Assembly: GCF_002163755.1 (NCBI RefSeq)
Contig: NZ_CP015863.1
Coordinates: forward strand, 2,232,001 to 2,296,000
DNA from: Vibrio campbellii CAIM 519 = NBRC 15631 = ATCC 25920
GTDB taxonomy: Bacteria; Pseudomonadota; Gammaproteobacteria; Enterobacterales; Vibrionaceae
Reading direction: 5' to 3'
Length of the DNA stretch: 64,000 bases
Under the pieces are notes generated by a model, which did not search any database, was not told the DNA's origin, and saw only the letters and a program-made list of their open reading frames with translations. The position numbers and the translations under genes are program-made. Positions within the stretch are counted from its first letter, which is position 1. Each line of letters begins with the position of its first letter. Below, in pieces: positions 54,713 to 62,333 of this stretch.

Positions 54713-55664
54713 TTGTTCCTTTTAATCGTGTTTGCACCAATGTCGATACCTCACTAATTTAACGAGTAAAAAGAATCTATTTACAAATAAGTGGCAATAA
54801 AAACATCAATTCTATTTTTAATTTTTCCTGAGTAGCTATGAACGTATTTCTGAGTATTTAACAAGTATCAAAAAACTGAGAATTTGATATAAAAACCTAA
54901 AAATATTTAGATTTCTCCTCCTTAGATCTACGGTAGCTATGGTAAGTCAGCCGTCCTCGTTTAGTTCTAAATGAAAGCCCGGAGTGACCGATATTCATTC
55001 TTTTTCGCCATATAAGTAGCTCTTCAAGTGATTCAACTTTCTTTATTTGATTTTTTCAAAATATCCGTCAAAGTTCACAATTCCACACCTTACAGAGCAA
55101 CAAACCGCTCTAACTTTTTATCACTCATTCTCAGCTAAAGGTTTCCTATACCTTTAGCTAAAAATCACAGTAATCGATTAACTAAACAACTTAATGGTTT
55201 AATGAATTATTTATATAGAACTATCGAAATTAAAGAATAAGTTGAAAATTATATAAAGTGCACTTAATTCCTCTTTTCGTAACTTACTTAAGGAAAGTCA
55301 TATTCCCCCCTCCGACAAACACACTCACAATATATTGATAAAAATAAAATATTCAATTAAAATTTATATAACCTATCTATATTATTTAGAAAAATAAAAA
55401 CACCAAACTTATCATTAAAATTCAATAAATTACAAGATATTGGTTTAATTTCAATAAAATAACAAAGAACATTATATAAAACAAGCCTTAAATTAATTTC
55501 ACATTTAGTTCTCTTTTTAATCATATTTTTTTTATGATTTCAATTAAAGAAAAAGCCATTATTTCAACCCTAAAAGTTGTGATAAAAATACATATAAATC
55601 GAAAAATACAATTTTTGGGCGTCAGACTTTTATAAAGTTTCAAATTATACAAATGGAGTATTTA
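54713..55664. promoter_or_regulatory. divergent AT-rich control region of the two toxin-like modules
   Basis: A 952-base non-coding stretch, visibly richer in A and T than flanking genes, with long A/T tracts of the kind H-NS prefers (inference). It should drive both modules. It holds a perfect 9-bp dyad at 55133-55159. I see no gene in it. Confidence 0.55.
55133..55159. repeat. 9-bp inverted repeat between divergent toxin-like genes
   Basis: AGCTAAAGG-TTTCCTATA-CCTTTAGCT: two perfect 9-base arms around a 9-base centre. It is not followed by a T run, so an operator or a structured RNA is more likely than a terminator. Confidence 0.6.
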
Positions 55665-57158
55665 ATGAAATTTAAGCTTAGTTCTTTAGCGCTTGCTCTA
55701 CCCTGCGCTATTCTGTCTTCAGCTAGTAGTTATGCTAGCAATACACTGCCACAATGGGAAGGCTCCCAAAAAGTATTTAGTAGTGTCGATAAAACCGTTG
55801 ATCCTGAGCGCCTCTGCCAGACTTTCAATACCTTGACAGTACAAGCTAATAAATGGCTTCAAGACAACAACTATCCTGACTCAACGGTAAGTCAAGACTT
55901 ATGTACAGCTGTTGTGGTTCAAACCAATTACCCTTCGCTTTATTTTTACGACATAAAAGATGCAGCAAGCTGGGACACCTTTGGTTATCGCGAATATTGG
56001 CTCGATGAACAAGTAGATGTCACTGAGGAAGCCGGATTAATTCTATTGTCTGAAGTAGTTGGAAAAACTAAACGTGCTCGTTACATGCTATATAACTTAG
56101 CAGGTGCAGATCTAGTTCAACAATTTGGTCAATATGATTACACACAAAATATAGGCCCAAATCACGACCATTACTGGGATTACTATGGTCTGCACTTTAC
56201 TCAAGATCCTAACGTTGCAAACTCTGATGGGCAAATAATGCCAACATTTTGGTGGCGAAGTGGGTCATCGATGTCCAACATTCTATCAAGTACTTGGCAT
56301 AATAGTAGCTTTCAAGCTTTTATGATCGATAGAAGTAATAAAGAACTTTATAACGATGTGAGAAGCGAAGCTATCAGTTTCCTAAGAGCAACGGGGCAAG
56401 CAACAACTGAAGAAGCGATAGAACAAGTTCTACCACATTTCTACTACCAGACCTGTTCTAAAACTGGGATTACAGATCCCCGCTGTATACCTGGTGGAGC
56501 AGAGAATGGAAACTTCATCAAAGTACCATATATGTTCCCAGAATCGGATAGCAACGGTCAATACAGCCATGGTACTAGCAGTACTGTCGGTGTTTCGATT
56601 GAAGCAGGTGGCGAGGTCTCAGGCGACGGTCCAACTGCTGGATTCAATATTGGCGTGTCACAAGAATTTACGGAAGAGTTCTCTAGGGAGGGTCAGATCA
56701 TGACTCTTGATAGAAGCGATCTAAGTGGCAACTTTGGCGGAGCATGGATATATAAAATCGACCCAATTGGCATGAGAGGCATCAAAGAAGCGGCAGCGAT
56801 CGAAGAAACTGGTTACATGGAAGACCGATTCACGAATGCAAATACAGTCATCGGACAAGAAGCATGGAAGACAATTGATTTATCAAACCAAATTGACTGG
56901 CAAGAAACAATGACAGCAGACAACTGTCGCAATGGTGAATCTAGAGAGATGTGGTTTATGAACACATACGACCTAGCACGTACAGCCCTAAATATATACG
57001 ATTACGAATCAGGTTTTAGCTCGGTAATCGAAACACATGAAGGCGGTTACTATGGTAACCCTCGTCCAATAACTGCGATTTCTCGCGGCTCGATCATTAA
57101 AGTCGACACAATCTGTGAAAAAGGTTTGCGCATCGCTAAACCTGGCTTGTTACGTTAA
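55665..57158 (+). CDS. secreted leukocidin/cytolysin-like pore-forming toxin candidate (module B)
   Basis: 497 residues from the ATG at 55665, six bases after GGAG. A signal peptide ends near SSYA-SNTLPQ. The middle has SSTVGVSIEAGGEVSGDGPTAG and FNIGVSQEFTEEFSRE, the same type of Gly/Ser-rich segment with DGP-x-AG as in the protein at 53378, then GYMEDRF and IDWQETMTADNC. Four or more Cys suggest disulfides after secretion. Divergent from its apparent paralogue, and followed after 13 bases by its own small partner. Leukocidin-like toxin is the best guess; I am not sure. Confidence 0.55.
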   Translation: MKFKLSSLALALPCAILSSASSYASNTLPQWEGSQKVFSSVDKTVDPERLCQTFNTLTVQANKWLQDNNYPDSTVSQDLCTAVVVQTNYPSLYFYDIKDAASWDTFGYREYWLDEQVDVTEEAGLILLSEVVGKTKRARYMLYNLAGADLVQQFGQYDYTQNIGPNHDHYWDYYGLHFTQDPNVANSDGQIMPTFWWRSGSSMSNILSSTWHNSSFQAFMIDRSNKELYNDVRSEAISFLRATGQATTEEAIEQVLPHFYYQTCSKTGITDPRCIPGGAENGNFIKVPYMFPESDSNGQYSHGTSSTVGVSIEAGGEVSGDGPTAGFNIGVSQEFTEEFSREGQIMTLDRSDLSGNFGGAWIYKIDPIGMRGIKEAAAIEETGYMEDRFTNANTVIGQEAWKTIDLSNQIDWQETMTADNCRNGESREMWFMNTYDLARTALNIYDYESGFSSVIETHEGGYYGNPRPITAISRGSIIKVDTICEKGLRIAKPGLLR

Positions 57159-57171
57159 TAAGGAAACAAAA

Positions 57172-57609
57172 ATGAAAAAAACACTTGCTACTCTGGCGAT
57201 GCTTTCCGCTTGTTCTGTAAATGCTTTAACACTCAGTGACTATGTACCAACAGACAGTGCTCTAGTTCAATCAATTCATATGACTACAGAGAGTCTATTG
57301 AGAACAAAGTCCTCAGATTTACCTGATAAAGACATATTAATCATCGATACATCAAAGTTGACCGAACATGACTATCAAGTAAACGAGCTAAAGCAGTATG
57401 ATAGTTTACTCTTAGTTGGTGGTACCGAACATGTACAAAAAGCAATGCTCACGCTATTTGGTTTTTCAGTCAGCGGCGATGCTTTGCTAGTCGACAATAT
57501 CAACGGTCCAGAGCAAATTAAAATCAAAAGATATGCCCCAAATATGGAAGTGCCTGTCGAGCAAAAAGCAGTTGGACTTCTTAAAATGCTAAAACCTGAG
57601 AGCAAATAA
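57172..57609 (+). CDS. small secreted partner of pore-forming-toxin-like protein (module B)
   Basis: 145 residues from the ATG at 57172, preceded by AAGGAAA; the frame opens inside the toxin gene. Signal sequence MKKTLATLAMLSACSVNA; LSAC fits a lipobox, but cleavage by signal peptidase I after VNA is equally possible. The rest parallels the protein at 52918 (see there), including the ending helix with LLKML against VLMDTI. Downstream of the toxin-like gene, as in module A. Function unknown; probably an accessory or chaperone-like protein. Confidence 0.7.
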   Translation: MKKTLATLAMLSACSVNALTLSDYVPTDSALVQSIHMTTESLLRTKSSDLPDKDILIIDTSKLTEHDYQVNELKQYDSLLLVGGTEHVQKAMLTLFGFSVSGDALLVDNINGPEQIKIKRYAPNMEVPVEQKAVGLLKMLKPESK

Positions 57610-57637
57610 AACTCGACTAAAATAAATTATAACCAAG

Positions 57638-57672
57638 AAGCCGCAGAGGTCTAACCGAAGCGGCTTTATTAT
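57638..57672 (+). terminator. module B terminator
   Basis: AAGCCGC-(15)-GCGGCTT stem followed by TATTATATAA, 29 bases after the small-partner stop. Confidence 0.7.
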
Positions 57673-58288
57673 ATAATCAGAAGCCTCCCCCTTCTTAGAT
57701 GAAAATCCAAACTTTATAAAGTTGGTAGCATCTTAATCTAGCAATTACCCATCCCTGGGTTACTATTAAAATAAAATTAAACAATATTTATTTTTCCTTA
57801 TAGTTCAATATTAATATACCAGAACCAAACGGCCCTAAGATCTATTCGAAAATGATGAAGATAAGTAAAATAAGTTTTTAGTTGATAAATTAAAGTTTGA
57901 GCTATCAGATTAAAAGCTCGTTTCGAAAAAATAAATTGAATAAATACAATAAAGGTAGAATGAACTACGGTCAACTGAGATTTGGATTGAATGAAAAAGA
58001 GATCGTTTGGCAGAGATAAAAAAGAGAGAAATTCTTCATCTTTTAGAGATTTTTCTATCATTACGTTATGATATTTAGAGCTTTGCCACTCACGCTTATT
58101 AAGAACTTGTTGACTACATTATTCAGATTGTTCAAATAATACACTGTAGACGTATCCAATGCTCACTATGTTGACCAATGGAGTTCACTACCTGAAAAAC
58201 CAATGTTTCGTATGAAAAGGTTACCTTGGGAATGGTTTAATCAATAGCCACTTATATCTTCGTTTCGATATCTAAATTAAAATAAGAA

Positions 58289-58516
58289 TTAGCCGTCAGA
58301 TTCTAAAAAATTTGTAACATTTCTTTCTTTATTCTCAGCACTAATTTCCCCTTTAAATCCCTGATAAGAGTGCTTAATAAGAAAACCTCTTGCTGTTTTA
58401 AACGTCAAACCAAATTGACATATGTTTCGTCTTTTCCGCCAGACGGTTAAATCATTAAGGTTTTCAATTTCTTCTAGTTTGCCTTTAATTTTTTCAAAAT
58501 ATCCTAAGAAATTCAT
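58289..58516 (-). CDS. possible small protein of unknown function
   Basis: 75 codons, unrecognised. It has a weak AGGTG about 8 bases before the ATG, just beyond the sphingomyelinase-gene terminator. The product is charged and basic (VWRKRRNICQFGLTFKTA), without a signal peptide. An AACAC-TAG-GTGTT dyad overlaps the ribosome site. It could be a remnant or a real small gene. Confidence 0.35.
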   Translation of the reverse strand: MNFLGYFEKIKGKLEEIENLNDLTVWRKRRNICQFGLTFKTARGFLIKHSYQGFKGEISAENKERNVTNFLESDG

Positions 58517-58542
58517 GTAAACACCTAGTGTTAATTTGAATA

Positions 58543-58572
58543 AAATGAAGCCACACTTTGTGCGGCTTCATA
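58543..58572 (-). terminator. terminator of sphingomyelinase-like gene
   Basis: TGAAGCC-GCAC-AAA-GTGT-GGCTTCA hairpin followed by TTTTATT on the minus strand, about 50 bases after the stop. Confidence 0.75.
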
Positions 58573-58620
58573 AACTAATTAAATTATTAAAAGGAGATGC
58601 TGCTCATGTCATCTAAATTT

Positions 58621-60108
58621 TTATTTGTAAGTCAAATTACCGTACCAATCAATATATTTAAAATCTTCCATCTCAATGATAAATAGTCCGTTATTGCTAA
58701 CTGGAAGACCGTTAGTTGCCGTAATATACCCATTATCAAGTTCAAGATACTTATCTTCTGATGCCCACAAAATATTTGCATGATCGTACATATATACAAC
58801 GTCACCATCCCTAATGCACCCTTTAGATTCACCCTGACGGCTTATTTTCATAAAATCTGAAGAATCATTATCTTCGGTATAATATGTACTACCACTGTAA
58901 TTCCAGTAGTAATCTTTGTAATCATCTCTCCTTGAGATCTGCACGTAGTCGTTGTCATGAATACAAGTACTATTATATGGAAACCAATTATCTAGCTTAA
59001 ATTCAGCACTCGCCATCTCACCATCGATTCCGTAAGAAAGCCAGCCATCAGAAGCATATTGATCGGCATATATGTATTCACCAGTTAGACTGTTTTTGAA
59101 TTTGACAGAGTTATAAGGCTTATTACTTGGACGTATACTGTGAGTTGGTGTACTCTCATCCGCATATTCAAATGCGGAAACCGGGAAATGGTCAGAATAT
59201 TCATAAAAGTAATAAGGTTCTTGTGTCCCGGGTAGTTCGACTCTCTTAGATACAACGTCCAACACCTGATTATGCCAATTTTTAGGCTGTTTGTGGCTAC
59301 GTTCGACAAGAACATAGTCAAGTAGTTGCCCTTTTACGTCAGGGTAGTTCGCGTGCGTTAAAGCGTTGGTAGCAGGATCCCAAGAATATGGCACGCCCGC
59401 ATAGTTTGTTGGTTCTGATACATTTAAAGCTTCAAGCATTGTAAAAAACTCTTGCGAATCTCTCGCTACATTTAAATCACCAGCAATGAAAAACATTTCG
59501 TCAGATGGACGATTTGTACGCAAAACGTAATTTTCGATTTGAGCGAACTGCTCTTGTCGCACAACATTAGGTGGGATACTGCAGCTATTGTCATCAGCCT
59601 GAACATGCGTACCAACAATATTGTATCGCTCTCCGTCTTTGTTAATAACAGCATGAATGAAACCTTTTTGAGATGCCCAGTCAGCGCCACAGCCATCTTT
59701 AAAGATCACTTGAGCCTTGTATTCAATAGGATATCGACTCAATATAATCACACCACCATCTTCGAGCGTTGCAGGGCGCCAGCCTTCAGTTCGGTCCCAG
59801 CCGTCCTTAGTTCTGCCGACAACAGGTGTACGATATCTAAACTTCTCAGCCAGGGCATCTGTAAGTATTGTGCTCGCTTTATTATCGAAAACCTCATTCA
59901 AAATGAGCACGTCAGTTCCATCAAAAATAGACGAGTTGGCCAACAAGTCCGCCCTTTTATTGGGATTTGTTCCACCAACGAAAATGCCAAGACGATGCTC
60001 CAACATGTAAACGTTATAGGTCATTATCTTAGGTGGAGAACTTGCCTCGTTGGCGTGTACTATAAAATTTGCTAGTAAAACAAATATAGCTAATGTATAT
60101 CGAATCAT
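58621..60108 (-). CDS. secreted sphingomyelinase-type phosphodiesterase (DNase I-like fold)
   Basis: 495 residues. A signal peptide ends near FIVHA-NEASS. The endonuclease/exonuclease/phosphatase domain (about 27-320) has the bacterial neutral sphingomyelinase pattern: TYNVYML, metal-binding Glu in ILNEVFD, GTHVQADDNSC, the catalytic AGDLNVARD, DYVLVERS and SDHFPVSAFE with the general-base His. The C-terminal 160 residues form a repetitive beta-rich region (YADQYASDGWLSY, YLELDNGYITATNG) resembling a beta-trefoil or lectin-like module, possibly for membrane binding. It should cleave sphingomyelin of host membranes. Located between toxin module B and a ToxR-like regulator. Confidence 0.85.
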   Translation of the reverse strand: MIRYTLAIFVLLANFIVHANEASSPPKIMTYNVYMLEHRLGIFVGGTNPNKRADLLANSSIFDGTDVLILNEVFDNKASTILTDALAEKFRYRTPVVGRTKDGWDRTEGWRPATLEDGGVIILSRYPIEYKAQVIFKDGCGADWASQKGFIHAVINKDGERYNIVGTHVQADDNSCSIPPNVVRQEQFAQIENYVLRTNRPSDEMFFIAGDLNVARDSQEFFTMLEALNVSEPTNYAGVPYSWDPATNALTHANYPDVKGQLLDYVLVERSHKQPKNWHNQVLDVVSKRVELPGTQEPYYFYEYSDHFPVSAFEYADESTPTHSIRPSNKPYNSVKFKNSLTGEYIYADQYASDGWLSYGIDGEMASAEFKLDNWFPYNSTCIHDNDYVQISRRDDYKDYYWNYSGSTYYTEDNDSSDFMKISRQGESKGCIRDGDVVYMYDHANILWASEDKYLELDNGYITATNGLPVSNNGLFIIEMEDFKYIDWYGNLTYK

Positions 60109-60230
60109 GATTCGTTGTCTCTCGTGAAATTACAGAGCTATAATTTCATAATAACACAACTATCAATAGTTAAATTTATCTTAAATAGTTCTGAAAATAG
60201 CATTAATGGATTAATTGACTGTTTAACATG

Positions 60231-60725
60231 TTAAAAGTCTTCTCGTTTTCCCAACTTTACAGCTATCATCTTTTTTACAGGACTATTAGATATAATAAGC
60301 CTATAGTTATTCGGCAGTTTTTCTAGTACCTGAACTGATTTAAAAAAAGACAGCTTTCTTCTTGAATCAAGATACTTATCATAGACTAAGAGTTCACCAC
60401 CCGGATCATTCATATCAAAATCATTGATATACTCTTGATTAATGTTTACGCTGAAAATCCCTGTCTTGTTTGTGTGAAAGTTACCTTTTGTGAAAATGTC
60501 AATGCTCTTGTCTAATTCGTTAAGGACTGTGACTGCTTCAAATTTTTCATTTCTTATAACAACGTCTAAATACTCTTCTGCAATCAATCCACCACCTACC
60601 GAAATATAAAGCGTTTTAACATTAACCAGAATTTGATTTTCTTTTTTCAAACTAAGATAAATCGAAGCAATCATTAAACATAGGGCGATTAATAAAAAAT
60701 AAACACTTTTATTTTTAATGTACAT
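60231..60725 (-). CDS. single-pass membrane partner protein (ToxS/VtrC-like)
   Basis: 164 residues. Residues 7-25 (SVYFLLIALCLMIASIYLS) form one membrane segment, with the remaining 135 or so residues likely periplasmic and beta-rich (VKTLYISVGGGLIAEEYLD). The start overlaps the end of the ToxR-like gene by 11 bases, as happens for vtrA/vtrC in V. parahaemolyticus, where the partner forms a joint bile-binding domain with the regulator. I do not see direct sequence identity to ToxS or VtrC; the call rests on size, topology and linkage. Confidence 0.6.
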   Translation of the reverse strand: MYIKNKSVYFLLIALCLMIASIYLSLKKENQILVNVKTLYISVGGGLIAEEYLDVVIRNEKFEAVTVLNELDKSIDIFTKGNFHTNKTGIFSVNINQEYINDFDMNDPGGELLVYDKYLDSRRKLSFFKSVQVLEKLPNNYRLIISNSPVKKMIAVKLGKREDF

Positions 60726-61527
60726 AATTTTTTAATTCTACAGCAATGATATCAACCATGCTTTCAATTGATTTAGGAGAGTCAAACATAACGACAAGAT
60801 TTATAGGTTGGGAAAATGGTTTAAGTATTACGATAGACAACGTTTCATCTGAATGAGCAAGGATAAGTCGATCTAACTTACCTTGTGCAACTTTCTCACC
60901 AATCAAAGGTGCTACGCCTTGCGCAAGCAATTTTGCTTCTTCTTGATCATCGCAATAGACTGTGATGTGTTGTGCTGAAAATAGTTTTGTTAAAGGCAAC
61001 CAACCACCTAATCTTGCATTTTTTTCTTTAAAAAGAAGTGGAAAAAGCACCGCGATGGACACAAATAAGCAGCCAATCATAAGGTATAAATGATTGCGAT
61101 GGAGTTTAGGTCGAGCTCTGTGGACGATTTCAGTTTCCAATTCGCTGTCTTTTAGCTCAGACTCTTGAGACAAAGATATAGCCTGATTTCGAACCCTATC
61201 TTTCTCTGCCCCTTCCCATGAAACCGCATCTTCTTCTAATTTATACCCAACCTTTGCGACGGTCTTAAGGTACTTTTGAGCTTTCCCGTCGTCTTCAATT
61301 AAGGTTCGTATCGCGCTTATAGATTGAGTTAAGGAACCCTCAGATACATGCTTCCCTGGCCAAGCACCTTTTAATAGCTCTTCTTTTGTTTTTATTTGAC
61401 CCGCACTTTCACAAAGCATCAGAATCACAAGATGGTCATGGTAACCAATTCGCTTCTCTTCATTTTTGATTAAGTCGGTCACTAGCGGATGATCAGAATT
61501 TATTAACCAATTCTTAATTTTATACAT
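60715..61527 (-). CDS. ToxR-like transmembrane transcriptional regulator
   Basis: 270 residues. N-terminal OmpR/PhoB-type winged helix (about 5-100), with GAWPGKHVSEGSLTQSISAI and LKTVAKVGYKLEE closely following the ToxR pattern. A linker (about 100-145) is followed by one membrane helix at about 147-166 (LYLMIGCLFVSIAVLFPLLF) and a periplasmic domain of about 100 residues with a single Cys. It has no receiver domain, so signal sensing and DNA binding are in one protein, as in ToxR, TcpP and VtrA. First gene of a two-gene unit facing the toxin-like genes; a local regulator role is inferred. Confidence 0.87.
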   Translation of the reverse strand: MYKIKNWLINSDHPLVTDLIKNEEKRIGYHDHLVILMLCESAGQIKTKEELLKGAWPGKHVSEGSLTQSISAIRTLIEDDGKAQKYLKTVAKVGYKLEEDAVSWEGAEKDRVRNQAISLSQESELKDSELETEIVHRARPKLHRNHLYLMIGCLFVSIAVLFPLLFKEKNARLGGWLPLTKLFSAQHITVYCDDQEEAKLLAQGVAPLIGEKVAQGKLDRLILAHSDETLSIVILKPFSQPINLVVMFDSPKSIESMVDIIAVELKNYVH

Positions 61528-62333
61528 GGATTAACCTATAAACCATATTTTTTATACTAATATATTTTTCATGGAAAATAATGTCTCTGATAAACTAACA
61601 TTCCAGTTTTACTTTCACATTTAATAAAATGAGTTTCAAATGATATTATTATCACTTTAGTTTGGCAAATCGATAATGAATTAAATAAAATAATCATACA
61701 CAACAAGCACATACGCATGTACTAAAAAAAAATCAATGACGCCTCCAGCTTGGATTTATAAATTATTCACAAAAAAATGAGAGATAATTTCATGACTATA
61801 AATATAATTATTAATGAATATTAAAAACAATTAATAAGATAATTAACCGCAATGTTAAAATGCACATTTGGTTACATTTTAATGATTTTACAGGTCAGAA
61901 TGACATTTTATTTAACAATATTAAGTATGGATTGCATAAAAGGATAAAGCTGTATAACAAACTGTATTTTTTTTGGTCATTTTTCGTACTATATAATATT
62001 ACAGGTAATTTAAATATCATGGATGTACGCTTTAACTTGGAGCTGTAATATTTCGACTAGCAATATCAATCTATAATCTCGAATATTAGTTTCCTTCGAG
62101 ATAACCGTTAAAATTGTCAATATCTGTACAAGACACGTTCAAACAAAACCATTTGATGTTGTTGCAATGCGCATAACCAGTTGAATTTAAAGTCAATGCA
62201 TAATAGTCATCTAAAAAATGAAAAGCATTCATTTTACTCATAATCTGTAAATCCATACGATTAACAGGGTTAAGAATGGTTCCGTCCTACTCGTCGCCTC
62301 CATTCTATTTATCAATAATTTAGGGATTTACTA
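61528..62333. other. AT-rich spacer between ToxR-like regulator and pflB
   Basis: An 806-base gap, very A/T-rich over 61530-62050. It should hold the regulator's promoter and, near the right end, the pflB promoter. A 62-codon frame at 61860 has biased, AT-driven composition and is not called. A short minus-strand frame at 62086-62256 is listed separately. Confidence 0.5.
62086..62256 (-). CDS. possible small protein or gene remnant, Cys-containing
   Basis: 56 codons, too short to be certain. The product ends NNIKWFCLNVSCTDIDNFNG-YLEGN with an ordinary, non-repetitive composition that looks more like real protein than the AT-driven frames near it. No good ribosome site. It lies upstream of pflB on the opposite strand. 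Could be the tail of a lost gene. Confidence 0.25.
   Translation of the reverse strand: MDLQIMSKMNAFHFLDDYYALTLNSTGYAHCNNIKWFCLNVSCTDIDNFNGYLEGN

Larger units (their letters stand above)
57610..58620. other. AT-rich spacer with gene remnants
   Basis: About one kilobase between module B and the sphingomyelinase-like gene. It has a terminator at each side and a possible small gene at 58289-58516. A 36-codon open stretch at 58140-58247 (+) ends PEKPMFRMKRLPWEWFNQ and may be the tail of a lost gene. An 87-codon minus-strand frame at 57798-58061 is low-complexity and AT-driven, so I do not call it. Confidence 0.4.

Noticed and set aside
57798..58061. 87-codon minus-strand frame
   Set aside because: AT-driven composition, no ribosome site, no recognisable protein features.
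58140..58247. Open stretch ending PEKPMFRMKRLPWEWFNQ
   Set aside because: No start and only 36 codons; it may be a remnant C-terminus but I cannot identify it.
61860..62048. 62-codon frame in the spacer before pflB
   Set aside because: Composition follows the AT richness and there is no ribosome-binding site.
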